From assembly GCF_001425745.1 (NCBI RefSeq), contig NZ_LMDF01000006.1, positions 726,089 through 790,088 on the forward strand: a stretch of DNA of 64,000 nucleotides, in the 5' to 3' direction. The position numbers and the translations under genes were made by a program. Position 1 is the stretch's first letter; the number at the start of each line of letters is the position of its first letter. The notes below the pieces were generated by a model, which saw nothing but the letters and a program-made list of their open reading frames with translations, did no database searches and was not told the DNA's origin. Positions 16,168 through 26,206 of the stretch are shown piece after piece. The DNA comes from Caulobacter sp. Root343 (lineage in GTDB: Bacteria; Pseudomonadota; Alphaproteobacteria; Caulobacterales; Caulobacteraceae).

Positions 16168-16893
16168 CTATAGCCCGGTGTTCGGCGCGGGGCAAGAGGC
16201 CAAAAGCGCGATACAGGCCCGCGGCACGTCCAAAAAGCTGTGGATGACCAGGTCGGCCCCCAGCGTCTCGACCGGATCCTCGGTGTAGCCGAAGCTGACC
16301 AGCACGCAGGGCACGCTGGCGTTGCGAGCGCCCAGGGCGTCGTTGACGCTGTCGCCGATCATGACGGCGCGGGCGGGATCCCCGCCGGCGGCCGCGATGG
16401 CGGCGGCGACGTGGCGGCCGTCGGGCTTGGCGGCGGGGGCGAGGTCGGCGCCGACCACCGCGTCGAAGAACGGCGTCAGGCCCACGGCGTCCAGCAGGGC
16501 GACCGACAGGTTGGTCAGCTTGTTGGTGCAGACCACCAGCTTGGCGCCGGCGGCCTTCAGCTCCGTCAGCACGTCGATCACGCCGGGGAAGGGCGCGCTC
16601 TGGTCGGCGATGCGGTCGAGATAGACGGCGATGAACCGCTCGACGAGCGTCGGCGCGCGGTCGGCGCCCAGCGGCGCGCCGGCGGCGGCGAAGCCGCGCT
16701 CCAGCAGGGCCCGGGCCCCGCGGCCGACCATCAGCCGCACCTCGTCGAACGGCAGGGGCGGCAAGGTCTCCTGCGCCAGGATGGTGTTCAGCGCTCCGAC
16801 CAGGTCGGGCGCGGTGTCGACCAGGGTGCCGTCGAGATCGAAGGCGATTGTCGCCCCGCCCAGGGCCCTGTTCCGGTCATGAAGCTCGCTCAT
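16168..16893 (-). CDS. gph: Phosphoglycolate phosphatase-like HAD hydrolase
   Basis: A 241-residue HAD-superfamily phosphatase that would hydrolyse 2-phosphoglycolate. Motif I is FDLDGTLVDTAPDL, motif II is VVCTNK, and motif IV is MIGDSVNDALGARNA, with a C1 helical cap after motif I as in Gph. I start at the ATG at 16893, where MSELHDRN leads into motif I; the frame also opens upstream at 16959, which would run almost into the divergent glmU start. It is divergent from glmU across about 70 bp. Gph versus another small-molecule HAD phosphatase cannot be separated by motif alone. Confidence 0.82.
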   Translation of the reverse strand: MSELHDRNRALGGATIAFDLDGTLVDTAPDLVGALNTILAQETLPPLPFDEVRLMVGRGARALLERGFAAAGAPLGADRAPTLVERFIAVYLDRIADQSAPFPGVIDVLTELKAAGAKLVVCTNKLTNLSVALLDAVGLTPFFDAVVGADLAPAAKPDGRHVAAAIAAAGGDPARAVMIGDSVNDALGARNASVPCVLVSFGYTEDPVETLGADLVIHSFLDVPRACIALLASCPAPNTGL

Positions 16894-16964
16894 GGGTCTG
16901 GCGTTTCGGCCAATTGCGCGGCTAATGCAACGCTGGAACGCCCTCGAGGGAGTCGCCAAGGCCC

Positions 16965-18341
16965 ATGACCGAATCCGTTTCCAAACCGGCTCGCCCGCGC
17001 GCCGCCGTGATCCTGGCCGCCGGTCAGGGTACGCGGATGAAGTCGCCGACCCCCAAGGTGCTGCACAGCGTCGCTGGCCGGACCCTGCTGGACCACGCCA
17101 TCGACGCGGCCGAGGGCCTGGGCTGCGAGCGGATCGTCGTGGTCGTGGGCGCGCACAGTCCCCGGGTCGGCGAGAGCGCCCGCAAGCGCCTGGGCCCGAA
17201 CGCGACCGTCGTCCAGGATCCGCCGCTGGGCACCGGCCACGCCGTGCTGGCGGCGCGGGAGGCGCTGGCGGACTTCGACGGCGACGTGGTCGTCACCTAT
17301 GCCGATTGCCCGCTGACCACCGCCCCGGTGATCGCGCCGCTGTTCGACCTGATGACCGGTGGCACGGACGTCGCGGTGCTGGGCTTCGAGGCGGCCAATC
17401 CCACCGGCTACGGCCGCCTGATCCTGGCCCCGGGCCACGTGCTGCTGCGCATCGTCGAGGAGAAGGAAGCGGATCTCGCCACCAAGCAGGTCAAGCACTG
17501 CAATTCCGGCGTCCTGGCCGCCGATCGCGCGACGCTGTTCGATATCCTGGCCAATGTCCGCAACGACAACGCCAAGGGCGAGTACTACCTCACGGACGTT
17601 GTCGGCTTGGCCCACGACCGCAAGCTCTCGACCCGCGCCGCCTTCGCGCCGGAGCCTTCGGTGCAGGGCGTCAATTCCCAGGCCGAGCTGGCCGCCGCCG
17701 AGGCGGTCTGGCAGGGCGCGCGCCGCAAGGCCCTGATGGTCGAGGGCGTGACCATGCCGGCGCCCGAGACGGTCCATCTGTCGTGGGACACCCGGATCGC
17801 CGCCGGAGCGGTGGTCGAGCCGTTCGTGGTCTTCGGCCCCGGCGTCAGCGTCGAGAGCGGCGCGGTGATCAAGGCCTTCAGCCACCTGGAAGGCGCCAGC
17901 GTTGGCGAGGGCGCCCTGATCGGACCCTACGCCCGCCTACGGCCCGGCGCGGAGATCGGACGCGAGGCCCACATCGGCAATTTCGTGGAAGTGAAGAAGG
18001 TGAAGGTCGGCGCGGGCGCCAAGGCCAACCACCTCAGCTATCTGGGCGACGGCTCGGTGGGCGAGAAGGCCAACATCGGGGCCGGCACGATCTTCTGCAA
18101 TTACGACGGCTTCGAGAAGTTCGAGACCCATGTCGGCAAAGGCGCCTTCATCGGCTCCAACAGCGCTCTGGTCGCGCCCGTGCGGGTGGGCGACGGGGCG
18201 ATGACCGGCTCGGGCTCCGTGATCACCAAGGACGTCGAGGATGGGGCCTTGGCGCTGTCGCGCGCCGAACAGACCGCCAAGGCCGGCTGGGCGACCAGGT
18301 TCCGGGCCCTCAAGCAATCCAAGAAGGACAAGAAGGCATGA
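16965..18341 (+). CDS. glmU: Bifunctional UDP-GlcNAc pyrophosphorylase / glucosamine-1-phosphate acetyltransferase
   Basis: A 458-residue cytoplasmic enzyme that makes UDP-N-acetylglucosamine, the precursor of peptidoglycan and lipid A. The N-terminal nucleotidyltransferase has the signature [19 protein letters not shown], then GTGHAV and the metal-site YADCPL. The C-terminal half is a left-handed beta-helix of hexapeptide repeats ([37 protein letters not shown]). Length is normal for the family. Its stop overlaps the rpiA start (ATGA), so glmU, rpiA, gor and the O-antigen-ligase-like gene form one closely packed operon. Confidence 0.97.
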   Translation: MTESVSKPARPRAAVILAAGQGTRMKSPTPKVLHSVAGRTLLDHAIDAAEGLGCERIVVVVGAHSPRVGESARKRLGPNATVVQDPPLGTGHAVLAAREALADFDGDVVVTYADCPLTTAPVIAPLFDLMTGGTDVAVLGFEAANPTGYGRLILAPGHVLLRIVEEKEADLATKQVKHCNSGVLAADRATLFDILANVRNDNAKGEYYLTDVVGLAHDRKLSTRAAFAPEPSVQGVNSQAELAAAEAVWQGARRKALMVEGVTMPAPETVHLSWDTRIAAGAVVEPFVVFGPGVSVESGAVIKAFSHLEGASVGEGALIGPYARLRPGAEIGREAHIGNFVEVKKVKVGAGAKANHLSYLGDGSVGEKANIGAGTIFCNYDGFEKFETHVGKGAFIGSNSALVAPVRVGDGAMTGSGSVITKDVEDGALALSRAEQTAKAGWATRFRALKQSKKDKKA

Positions 18342-19021
18342 GCGCCGACGATCAGAAGCGCGCCTCGGGCGAAGCCGCCGCCGAACTCGTCGAGAATGGC
18401 ATGGTGGTGGGTCTGGGCACCGGCTCGACGGCCGCCTGGTTCGTCAAGGCGCTGGCGGCCCGCGGCCTGAAGGACATCCGCGGCGTGCCGACCTCGGACG
18501 CCACGGGCGCCCTGGCCCGCGAGCTGGGCATCCCGCTGGCGGCGCTGGACGACGTCAAGACCATCGACCTGACCGTCGACGGCGCCGACGAGGTCGGTCC
18601 GGGCCTCAGCCTCATCAAGGGCGGCGGCGCGGCCCTGCTGCGCGAGAAGCTGGTCTGGGAAGCCTCGAGCCGCTGCGTGGTCATCGCCGACGCCGCCAAG
18701 AAGGTCGCGGCCTTGGGCAAGTTCCCGCTGCCCATCGAGGTGGTCCGCTTCGGCCACGTCCATACCAGCTGGCGCCTGGCCGATATCGCCGCCGAGTTCG
18801 ACCTGCCGCCGCCGCGCCTGCGGATGGCCGACCGGGGCGTGGTGGTCACCGACGGGGGCAACCTGATCTACGACATGGCCTCGGGGCGCATCGACGAGCC
18901 CGCGGCCCTGGCCACGGCGCTAAAGAGCATCACCGGCGTGGTCGACCACGGCCTGTTCCTCGACTTGGCCGACGAGGCCTTGATCGGCACGGACGAGGGT
19001 GTGGTGCGCCTCGTTCCCTGA
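18338..19021 (+). CDS. rpiA: Ribose-5-phosphate isomerase A
   Basis: A 227-residue enzyme interconverting ribose-5-phosphate and ribulose-5-phosphate. Conserved blocks are all present: [28 protein letters not shown] (catalytic aspartates), [14 protein letters not shown] (catalytic lysine and glutamate) and [10 protein letters not shown]. The ATG at 18338 overlaps the glmU stop, giving translational coupling. Confidence 0.97.
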   Translation: MSADDQKRASGEAAAELVENGMVVGLGTGSTAAWFVKALAARGLKDIRGVPTSDATGALARELGIPLAALDDVKTIDLTVDGADEVGPGLSLIKGGGAALLREKLVWEASSRCVVIADAAKKVAALGKFPLPIEVVRFGHVHTSWRLADIAAEFDLPPPRLRMADRGVVVTDGGNLIYDMASGRIDEPAALATALKSITGVVDHGLFLDLADEALIGTDEGVVRLVP

Positions 19022-19063
19022 CGTCCTACATAAGCCGACCCGTTAAGGTTTCCGGAGGCCACC

Positions 19064-20464
19064 GTGGCTGACTACGACTTCGATCTCTTCGTCATTGGCG
19101 CCGGTTCGGGCGGCGTACGGGCGGCGCGACTGGCGGCCATGAGCGGCGCCAAGGTCGCGGTGGCCGAGGAGTATCGGGTCGGCGGCACCTGCGTGATCCG
19201 CGGCTGCGTGCCCAAGAAGTTCATGGTCTACGCCAGCGAGGTCACCAGCCAGCTGAAGACGGCCAAGGGCTATGGCTGGACGGTCGAGGGCGCCAAGTTC
19301 GACTGGAAGAGCTTCCTGCACGACAAGGACGTCGAGATCGCCCGACTATCGGGGATCTATGTGACCAACCTGCAGAAGGCCGGCGCGCACCTGCTGCACG
19401 GCCGCGCCCAGATCGTCGACGCCCACACGGTCGAGGTGCTGCCCAAGGAAGACAGCAAGGACGCCGGGACCTACACGGCCAAGAAGATCCTGGTCGCCAC
19501 CGGCGGCCGTCCCGTGCGTCCCGAATTCCCCGGCGCGGAGTTCGGCATCACCTCGGACGAGGCGTTCCACCTGCCGAAACTGCCCAAGAGCATCATGATC
19601 GTCGGCGGCGGCTATATCGCGGTCGAGTTCGCCGGCATCTTCAACGGCCTGGGCGTCCAGACCACGCTGCTTTATCGCGGGGCCAACATCCTGCGCGGCT
19701 TCGACGACGACGTCCGCTCGCACCTGGCCGACGAGCTGGAGAAGCGCGGCATCAAGGTGGTGCTGGGCTGCGCGCACAAGAGCATCGAGAAGGGCGAGGA
19801 CGGCACGTTGCTCAGCACGCTCAGCAACGACCTGACCTTCGAGACCGAGACGGTGATGTTCGCCACCGGTCGCGGTCCCTATGTCGAGGGGCTCGGGTTG
19901 GAGAAGGCCGGGGTGAAGCTGAACGAGCGCGGCGCGATCGCGGTCGACGACTATTCCAAGACCAACGTTCCCAGCATCTGGGCCGTCGGCGACGTCACCG
20001 ACCGGATCAACCTGACCCCGGTGGCGATCCGCGAGGGCGCGGCCTTCTCGCAGACCGAGTTCTACGACAACCCGACGAGCTTCGATCACGACATGGTCGC
20101 CTCGGCGGTGTTCTCGCAGCCGCCGGTCGGCTCGGTCGGCATGACCGAAGCCGAGGCGCGCCATGCATTTGGAACGGTCGACATCTATCGCGCCGTGTTC
20201 CGGCCGATGAAGATCACCTTCTATGGCGGCCAGGAGCGCTGCCTGGTCAAGCTGGTGGTCAAGCAGGACGACCAGAAGGTGGTCGGCGTCCACGTGGTGG
20301 GCCCGGACTCGCCCGAGATCATCCAGATGGCCGCCATCGCCGTGAAGATGGGCGTGACCAAGCCCCAATGGGACTCGACCTGCGCGGTGCACCCGACCCT
20401 GGCCGAGGAACTGGTCACCCTGCGTGAGAAGTACGTCCCGGTCGAAGTCGGCGGGGTTGGATGA
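19064..20464 (+). CDS. gor: Glutathione-disulfide reductase
   Basis: A 466-residue FAD- and NADPH-dependent reductase. The redox-active cysteines are in GGTCVIRGCVPKKFMVYAS; FAD binding is GAGSGGVRAARLA near the N-terminus; the NADPH Rossmann motif is VGGGYIAVEFAGIFNGLG; the C-terminal dimer histidine is in CAVHPTLAEE. The start is GTG at 19064 after TCCGGAGG. The last codons overlap the next gene by four bases (ATGA). Confidence 0.95.
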   Translation: MADYDFDLFVIGAGSGGVRAARLAAMSGAKVAVAEEYRVGGTCVIRGCVPKKFMVYASEVTSQLKTAKGYGWTVEGAKFDWKSFLHDKDVEIARLSGIYVTNLQKAGAHLLHGRAQIVDAHTVEVLPKEDSKDAGTYTAKKILVATGGRPVRPEFPGAEFGITSDEAFHLPKLPKSIMIVGGGYIAVEFAGIFNGLGVQTTLLYRGANILRGFDDDVRSHLADELEKRGIKVVLGCAHKSIEKGEDGTLLSTLSNDLTFETETVMFATGRGPYVEGLGLEKAGVKLNERGAIAVDDYSKTNVPSIWAVGDVTDRINLTPVAIREGAAFSQTEFYDNPTSFDHDMVASAVFSQPPVGSVGMTEAEARHAFGTVDIYRAVFRPMKITFYGGQERCLVKLVVKQDDQKVVGVHVVGPDSPEIIQMAAIAVKMGVTKPQWDSTCAVHPTLAEELVTLREKYVPVEVGGVG

Positions 20465-21696
20465 CCCGAACCGACGTCTTGCCGGACGCGCCGGAGCGAC
20501 GCACGCGGTGGCTGGGCGCGCTCGCCGTCTTCATGATGGTGATGACGCCGCTGATCGGCTACCTGATCCCGCTCTGGTTCGCGGGGCTGCTCAGCCTGGT
20601 CGGCCTGCTGGCGACGCCGGGACTGGCGCGTTCGCGGCCGCCGGTGCTGCCGGTGCTGGCCCTGGTGCTGCTGGTGGCCTGGGCGCTGATCAGCCTGAAC
20701 TGGAGCCCGGCGGCCCCAGACCTGTCCGCGCTGCGCCGCGACAAGGACGTCGAGAAGTTCACCGCCCTGAAGCTGGTGTTCCAGCTGGGCCTCTATGGCG
20801 TCGCGGTGGCGGCGCTCGGCGGGATGTCGCGGCGCTCCGCCCGTTTCGCCGGCAAGGTGATGCTGGTTGGCGTCACGGTCCTGGCGCTTGTCGCCTGCGT
20901 GGACGGCCTTCTCCACGCGAAGATCTACATGGTTCTTCACAACCTGACCGAAGAGCCCATCCGGCCGGACCAGGCCGTGGTGAAGGTCTCGGAAGCGACC
21001 TATCCGCTGGTGCTGCTGTTCTGGCCCTGCGCGCGCATGCTGGACGCCTGGAAATTCCAGGGCCGTAACCTGCTGATCGCGCTGATCGCGCTCTGCACGG
21101 TCCTCGGCGCGCATTTCACCGGCGCCGACGCCCCGATCGCCGCCATCGCGCTGGGCGGGCTGACCTGGCTGGGCGTGCGCGTGATCGGCAAGCCGATCGC
21201 CCGCGCGCTGATCCCGATCGTCGTGACGCCGTTCATTTTCGCGCCGATGGTCGTGCTGTGGGGCGTGCGGTCGGGGCTGTTCGCCTGGCTGCACGTGATC
21301 GCGCCGCCGTCCTGGGACCACCGCCTGAACATCTGGGCCTTCACCGCCAACCAGATCGTCCAGCACGCCTTGCGCGGCTGGGGGATCGACGCCAGCCGCA
21401 CCTTCGGCCCGGCTATCCCGCTGCACACCCACAACGCCGCCCTGCAGCTGTGGCTGGAGCTGGGATCGCTGGGCGCGGCCCTGGCGGCGGCGTTCTTCGC
21501 CTGGATCCTCTACCGCGTCGTGGCCTGGACGGGCGAAGATCGGCGCGACGGCGCCATGGCGGCCGGGGCCTTGGTATCCTATCTGGTGATCGGCGGATTG
21601 AGCTTCGGGGTCTGGCAGGAATGGTGGCTGGCCCTCGGCGCCCTGACCGCCATCGCCTGCGGGGTCGCGCAAAAATCGAGCGCCGCTACCCGGTAG
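20461..21696 (+). CDS. O-antigen ligase / Wzy-like polytopic membrane protein
   Basis: A 411-residue inner-membrane protein with about ten hydrophobic segments. The large periplasmic loop carries the family signature: WDHRLNIWAFTANQIVQHALRGWGIDASR followed by HTHNAALQLWLELGSLGA, matching O-antigen ligase/polymerase proteins (PF04932 type). It overlaps the gor stop, but functional coupling with gor is not obvious. It could ligate or polymerise a surface polysaccharide; which one cannot be told here. Confidence 0.8.
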   Translation: MTRTDVLPDAPERRTRWLGALAVFMMVMTPLIGYLIPLWFAGLLSLVGLLATPGLARSRPPVLPVLALVLLVAWALISLNWSPAAPDLSALRRDKDVEKFTALKLVFQLGLYGVAVAALGGMSRRSARFAGKVMLVGVTVLALVACVDGLLHAKIYMVLHNLTEEPIRPDQAVVKVSEATYPLVLLFWPCARMLDAWKFQGRNLLIALIALCTVLGAHFTGADAPIAAIALGGLTWLGVRVIGKPIARALIPIVVTPFIFAPMVVLWGVRSGLFAWLHVIAPPSWDHRLNIWAFTANQIVQHALRGWGIDASRTFGPAIPLHTHNAALQLWLELGSLGAALAAAFFAWILYRVVAWTGEDRRDGAMAAGALVSYLVIGGLSFGVWQEWWLALGALTAIACGVAQKSSAATR

Positions 21697-21807
21697 GCGA
21701 CAACGAAATTTCTCGCTTTGGCGTATCGACGGTGTTCAACCGCACGATTTTGCCTTTTCATTCCTTTCGCGGTATCTACGCCGCCCTTTGTTGTTATCGA
21801 GCCTGTC

Positions 21808-23187
21808 ATGACCGCCCGCTGGACCCCCGCCGCCTGGAGAGCAAAACCCGCCAAGCACATCCCGTCCGACTATCCGGACGCGAGCGCCGTGGAACGGGTC
21901 GAGCAGACGCTTCGCCAGATGCCGCCGCTGGTCTTCGCGGGCGAGGCGCGCCGTCTGAAGAGCCTGCTGGGCGACGTGGCGGAAGGCCGGGCCTTCCTGC
22001 TGCAGGGCGGCGACTGCGCCGAGAGCTTCAAGGAATTCCATGCGGACAACATCCGCGACACCTTCCGCCTGATCCTGCAGATGGCGGTGGTGCTGACCTT
22101 CGCCGGCGGCAAGCCGGTGGTGAAGGTGGGCCGCATCGCCGGCCAGTTCGCCAAGCCGCGCTCGGAGCCGATCGAGACGATCGGCGACGTGACCCTGCCG
22201 TCCTACCGGGGCGACAACATCAACGGCATGGACTTCACGGCCGAAGAGCGCCTGCCCGATCCGGATCGCCTGCTGAAAGCCTACGGCCAGTCGGCTTCGA
22301 CCTTGAACCTGCTGCGCGCCTTCGCCAACGGCGGCTATGCCGACCTGCACAATATCCATCGTTGGACCCTGGGCTTCGTTGGCGACAGCCCGCAGGGCGC
22401 GCGTTATCGCGAGCTGTCCGACAAGATTACCGAGAGCCTGGCCTTCATGGCCGCCATCGGCGTCACGCCTCAGAGCCATCCGGGCATGCACCAGGTGGAG
22501 TTCTTCACCAGCCACGAAGCCCTGCTGCTGGGCTTCGAGGAAGCCATGACCCGCGTCGATAGCACCTCGGGCGACTGGTACGACACCAGCGCCCACCTGC
22601 TGTGGATCGGCGAGCGCACCCGCCAGCTGGACGGCGCCCACATCGAGTTCATGAAGGGCGTCAAGAACCCGATCGGCCTGAAGTGCGGCCCGACCATGGA
22701 GGGCGACGACCTTCTGCGCCTGATCGACGTGCTGAACCCGAACAACGAGCCCGGCCGCCTAACCCTGTACGGCCGCTTCGGCTCGGACAAGATCGCCGAC
22801 CGCCTGCCGCGCCTGATGAAGGCGACCAAGGCCGCCGGCCGCTCGGTGGTCTGGGCCACCGACCCGATGCACGGCAACACGCTGAAGGCCTCGACCGGCT
22901 ACAAGACCCGTCCGTTCGACCGCATCCTCTCGGAAGTGAAGAGCTTCGTGGAGATCGCCCAGGCCGAAGGCGTCCATCCGGGCGGCGTCCACCTGGAGAT
23001 GACCGGCCAGAACGTCACCGAATGCCTGGGCGGCGCCCGCGCGGTCTCGGAGACGGACCTCGCCGACCGTTACCACACGCACTGCGACCCGCGCCTGAAC
23101 GGCGAGCAGGCGCTGGAACTGGCCTTCCTGGTCGCCGAGAAGCTCAAGGCCGCTCGCGACGATCAGCGTCGTCTCGCCGTAGGCTAG
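21808..23187 (+). CDS. aroG: Class II 3-deoxy-7-phosphoheptulonate synthase (DAHP synthase)
   Basis: A 459-residue plant-type (class II) DAHP synthase, the first step of the shikimate pathway, joining phosphoenolpyruvate and erythrose-4-phosphate. Family blocks seen: [73 protein letters not shown] and [15 protein letters not shown] (metal and substrate residues). I start at the ATG at 21808, giving [15 protein letters not shown]; the frame opens upstream at 21718 without a ribosome-binding site. About 110 bp separate it from the previous gene, so it has its own promoter. Confidence 0.96.
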   Translation: MTARWTPAAWRAKPAKHIPSDYPDASAVERVEQTLRQMPPLVFAGEARRLKSLLGDVAEGRAFLLQGGDCAESFKEFHADNIRDTFRLILQMAVVLTFAGGKPVVKVGRIAGQFAKPRSEPIETIGDVTLPSYRGDNINGMDFTAEERLPDPDRLLKAYGQSASTLNLLRAFANGGYADLHNIHRWTLGFVGDSPQGARYRELSDKITESLAFMAAIGVTPQSHPGMHQVEFFTSHEALLLGFEEAMTRVDSTSGDWYDTSAHLLWIGERTRQLDGAHIEFMKGVKNPIGLKCGPTMEGDDLLRLIDVLNPNNEPGRLTLYGRFGSDKIADRLPRLMKATKAAGRSVVWATDPMHGNTLKASTGYKTRPFDRILSEVKSFVEIAQAEGVHPGGVHLEMTGQNVTECLGGARAVSETDLADRYHTHCDPRLNGEQALELAFLVAEKLKAARDDQRRLAVG

Positions 23188-23238
23188 TTTGGTCGATCCG
23201 CGAACGGCGTTCTCTGGCGCCGGTTCGCGGGTCCCTAT

Positions 23239-23262
23239 AGCGTCCTCCTTCGGGAGGACGCT
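23239..23262 (+). promoter_or_regulatory. Perfect UUCG-tetraloop hairpin masking the ribosome-binding site
   Basis: A 10-bp perfect stem (AGCGTCCTCC / GGAGGACGCT) closed by the very stable C(TTCG)G loop. The right arm contains the GGAGGA Shine-Dalgarno, and the ATG of the protease gene begins one base after the hairpin. It may hold back translation, or it may be the terminator of the DAHP synthase gene reused as a leader. Confidence 0.6.
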
Positions 23263-23263
23263 T

Positions 23264-24316
23264 ATGGACGATCGAGGCGTTGAGCGCCGAGCGCTCACAA
23301 GCGAAGAGATCGAGCGCCGAGCGCTCACAAGCGAAGAGATCGAGCGCCGAGCGCTCACAAGCGAAGAGATCGAGCGCCGAGCGCTCACAAGTCAGGAGAT
23401 CGAGCGCCGCGCGCTCATGGGGCTGGTCGCGAGCGCGGCGGTCGCGCCTGGCGTGGCGTTCGCCGTTCAGGATGCGCAGCCGCCGGCCTCTTCGCCTCTG
23501 CCCGAGACCACCGACCCGCTCAAATACCTCGATACGGCCCAGCGCCTCTCCGTGAAGGCGCGGGTGAACGGGCAGGGGCCTTTCGATTTCCTGGTCGACA
23601 CCGGAGCCAACAGCTCGGTGATCACGGCCGAGCTGGCCAGCCAGCTGGACCTGCCGCGCGGCGCGTCCAGCAACCTCCACAGCATCGCCGGTTCCCAGTC
23701 CGTGGAGACGGCCAAGGTCGCCACCCTGTCGGTCGGCAAACGCTCGCGCGCGAACATGACGGTGGCGATCCTGCCGCGCGAGCAGCTGCGCATCGATGGT
23801 GTCCTGGGCCTGGAGTGGCTGGACCGCGCCAGCCTGCTGCTGGACTTCAAGCGGCGGCGGATGACGGTGGGCGAGGCGCTGCCCCTGGTCGACGCCCAGA
23901 CGGTGACCGTCGAGGCCAAGCTGCTGCCCGGCGGGCTCACGCTGATCGACGCCTTCATGCCGCTTCAGCGGCTGATCGCCTTCGTCGACAGCGGCTCGAT
24001 GGCCACCGTCGGCAATCTGGCCCTGCTGGAGGCGGCGCGTCGGAACAAGGCCGTGTTGGGTTCGCTGGCCGACACCGAACTGCGCAGCGTCACCGGCCAG
24101 GTGCTGTCCGGGCGCACCGCGGTCCTGTCACGCCTCACGTTGGGGAAGATGACGCTGCGGAACGTGCCGCTGATCATCGGCGCGATCCATACCTTTGATT
24201 ATTGGGGCTTTCACGACCAGCCGGCGATCGTGATCGGGACGGACATCCTGCGGAACTTCGAGACCGTCTCGATGGACTTCAAGCGCAGCGAGGTCCGTTT
24301 CCGCGTTCAAGGCTAG
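23264..24316 (+). CDS. Retropepsin-like aspartic protease with N-terminal decapeptide repeats
   Basis: A 350-residue protein with two retropepsin-type halves: FDFLVDTGANSSVITAELASQL (catalytic Asp in DTG) and a second motif LIAFVDSGSMATVGNL, each followed by a hydrophobic-hydrophobic-glycine turn (GVLGLEWLDRA; VIGTDILRNFETVSMD). Residues 7-46 are four tandem copies of ERRALTSEEI, and a fifth ERRAL leads straight into a hydrophobic stretch (MGLVASAAVAPGVAFA) resembling a Tat signal, so the protein is probably exported. Start at 23264 is inside a hairpin-masked ribosome-binding site. Natural substrate unknown. Confidence 0.82.
   Translation: MDDRGVERRALTSEEIERRALTSEEIERRALTSEEIERRALTSQEIERRALMGLVASAAVAPGVAFAVQDAQPPASSPLPETTDPLKYLDTAQRLSVKARVNGQGPFDFLVDTGANSSVITAELASQLDLPRGASSNLHSIAGSQSVETAKVATLSVGKRSRANMTVAILPREQLRIDGVLGLEWLDRASLLLDFKRRRMTVGEALPLVDAQTVTVEAKLLPGGLTLIDAFMPLQRLIAFVDSGSMATVGNLALLEAARRNKAVLGSLADTELRSVTGQVLSGRTAVLSRLTLGKMTLRNVPLIIGAIHTFDYWGFHDQPAIVIGTDILRNFETVSMDFKRSEVRFRVQG
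23282..23417 (+). repeat. 30-bp tandem repeat, four copies plus a partial fifth
   Basis: Units begin at 23282, 23312, 23342 and 23372, with a 16-base partial unit at 23402. The first three are identical and the fourth differs in a few bases (encoding SQE for SEE). Each encodes ERRALTSEEI in frame. Identity at DNA level indicates recent slippage or unequal exchange. Confidence 0.95.
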
Positions 24317-24415
24317 GGCGCCGTTTGCACGAACGGCGAAAGGTTTGCGATGCAACGCGCGGCGTCTTGACCGGCCGCGCGGCGCTCTCCAATGGTTGTT
24401 TGAAGGGAGAGCCGA

Positions 24416-26206
24416 ATGCGTCTGCGTCAGAAGATTAAGCGGGAGATCCGGTTCCTGAAGGGACTGTCCCGGACGCTCAAGCGCGTGAAGTCCATCGCTC
24501 CCGACAGCACCAATCTGATCTGCGACGATCTCGAGGCCGCGGTCGACAAGTGGCGCGACCGCCAGGCGATCACGTTCGAAGGCAAGACGGTCACCTACGC
24601 CGAGCTGGACGCCATCGCCAACCGCTACGCCCACTGGGCCAAGGGCCAGGGGCTGACGCGAGGCCAGACCGTGGCGCTCTTCATGCCCAACCGGCTGGAA
24701 TACATGGCCATCTGGTACGGCCTGACCAAGGTCGGCGTGTCCACGGCCTTGATCAACAACCAGCTGACTGGCGCGGCCCTGGCCCACTGCCTGAACATCT
24801 CCCAGGCCTTGCACTGCATCGTCGATTCCGAGACCTCGCCCTGTTTCGAGGACGTGAAGGGCCAGTTGCAGCGTCACATGCAGCAGTGGGTGCTGGGGCC
24901 CGCCACCGGCGAGCAGCGCGATCTGGTGAAGGCGCTGAAGAGCTGCAGTCAGCTGCGCCCCGACCGCCAGACCGCCCGCGACGGCATCACCGCCAAGGAC
25001 ACGGCCCTCTTCATCTTCACCAGCGGCACGACGGGCCTGCCCAAGGCCGCGCGCATCACCCACATGCGCGCCCAGCTCTACATGCGCGGCTTCGCCGGCT
25101 CGACCGGAGCCAATCAGAGCGACCGCATCTACGTGACCCTGCCGCTGTACCACGCCACCGGCGGCCTCTGCGCCCTGGGCGCGGCCCTGCTGAATGGCGG
25201 CTCGGTGGTGCTGCGCAAGAAGTTCTCGGCGACCCACTTCTGGCCGGACGTGGTCAGCGAGAACTGCACGATGTTCGTCTATATCGGCGAGCTGTGCCGC
25301 TACCTGGCCAACCAGCCCGAGCACGAGTTGGAGCGCGCCCACAAGATCCGCATGATCTTCGGCAACGGTCTGCGCCCCGACGTCTGGAACGACATGCTGG
25401 ACCGCTTCAAGGTCGGCGAGGTGCTGGAGTTCTATGGCGCGACCGAGGGCAATGTCTCGCTGTTCAACTTCGACGGCCGCCGTGGCGCGATCGGTCGGAT
25501 CCCGAGCTATCTGCGGAAGAAGTTCAACATCCGGATCGTCAAGTTCGACGTCGAGAGCGAGGAGCCGGTGCGCGGTCCGAACGGCTGCTGCATCGAGGTC
25601 ACGCCCGGCGAGGTCGGCGAGTGCATCGGCCACATCGCCAACGACGCCCGCTCCAACTATGTCGGCTACGCCGACAAGGCCGCCACCGAGAAGAAGGTGC
25701 TGCACAACGTCTTCGCCAAGGGCGACGCCTGGTTCCGGACCGGCGACCTGATGAAGGTGGACGGCGACGGCTACATCTATTTCGTCGACCGCATCGGCGA
25801 CACCTTCCGCTGGAAGGGCGAGAACGTCGCCACCAGCGAGGTGGCCGAGCGCCTGGCTGGCTTCGAGGGCGTGCAGGAGATCAACGTCTACGGCGTCAAG
25901 GTCGGCGACCTCGACGGCAAGGCCGGCATGGCCGCGCTGGTCACCGCCGAGGACTTCGACATGGCCGCGTTCAGCAAGCATGTCGACGAGCACCTGGCCA
26001 GCTACGCCCGGCCGCTGTTCGTGCGCCTGCAGAAGGCGATCGAGACCACCGGCACCTTCAAGTACCGCAAGATCGACCTGGTCAAGGACGGCTTCGACCC
26101 GACCAAGACCAAGGATCCGCTGTACTTCCGCGATCCGGTGAAGGGCTATGTGAAGATCACCAAGCCGATGTACGCCAAGATCGAGGCGGGGACCTTTAAG
26201 CTTTAG
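24416..26206 (+). CDS. Long-chain / very-long-chain acyl-CoA synthetase (FATP type)
   Basis: A 596-residue ATP-dependent ligase of the adenylate-forming family, activating fatty acids to CoA esters. AMP-binding motif: FIFTSGTTGLPKAARITH; then LPLYHATGG, the linker EFYGATEGNVSLFNFDGR and the FATP-like motif VDRIGDTFRWKGENVATSEV, with the C-terminal lysine region ETTGTFKYRKIDLVKDGFDPTK. These match the SLC27/FadD6-type branch rather than E. coli FadD. ATG at 24416 follows AAGGGAGAG. Three 16-bp repeats begin at its stop codon. Confidence 0.9.
   Translation: MRLRQKIKREIRFLKGLSRTLKRVKSIAPDSTNLICDDLEAAVDKWRDRQAITFEGKTVTYAELDAIANRYAHWAKGQGLTRGQTVALFMPNRLEYMAIWYGLTKVGVSTALINNQLTGAALAHCLNISQALHCIVDSETSPCFEDVKGQLQRHMQQWVLGPATGEQRDLVKALKSCSQLRPDRQTARDGITAKDTALFIFTSGTTGLPKAARITHMRAQLYMRGFAGSTGANQSDRIYVTLPLYHATGGLCALGAALLNGGSVVLRKKFSATHFWPDVVSENCTMFVYIGELCRYLANQPEHELERAHKIRMIFGNGLRPDVWNDMLDRFKVGEVLEFYGATEGNVSLFNFDGRRGAIGRIPSYLRKKFNIRIVKFDVESEEPVRGPNGCCIEVTPGEVGECIGHIANDARSNYVGYADKAATEKKVLHNVFAKGDAWFRTGDLMKVDGDGYIYFVDRIGDTFRWKGENVATSEVAERLAGFEGVQEINVYGVKVGDLDGKAGMAALVTAEDFDMAAFSKHVDEHLASYARPLFVRLQKAIETTGTFKYRKIDLVKDGFDPTKTKDPLYFRDPVKGYVKITKPMYAKIEAGTFKL

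Noticed and set aside
23282..23417. CRISPR-like array
   Set aside because: The 30-bp units are directly adjacent without spacers and are in frame in a protein.
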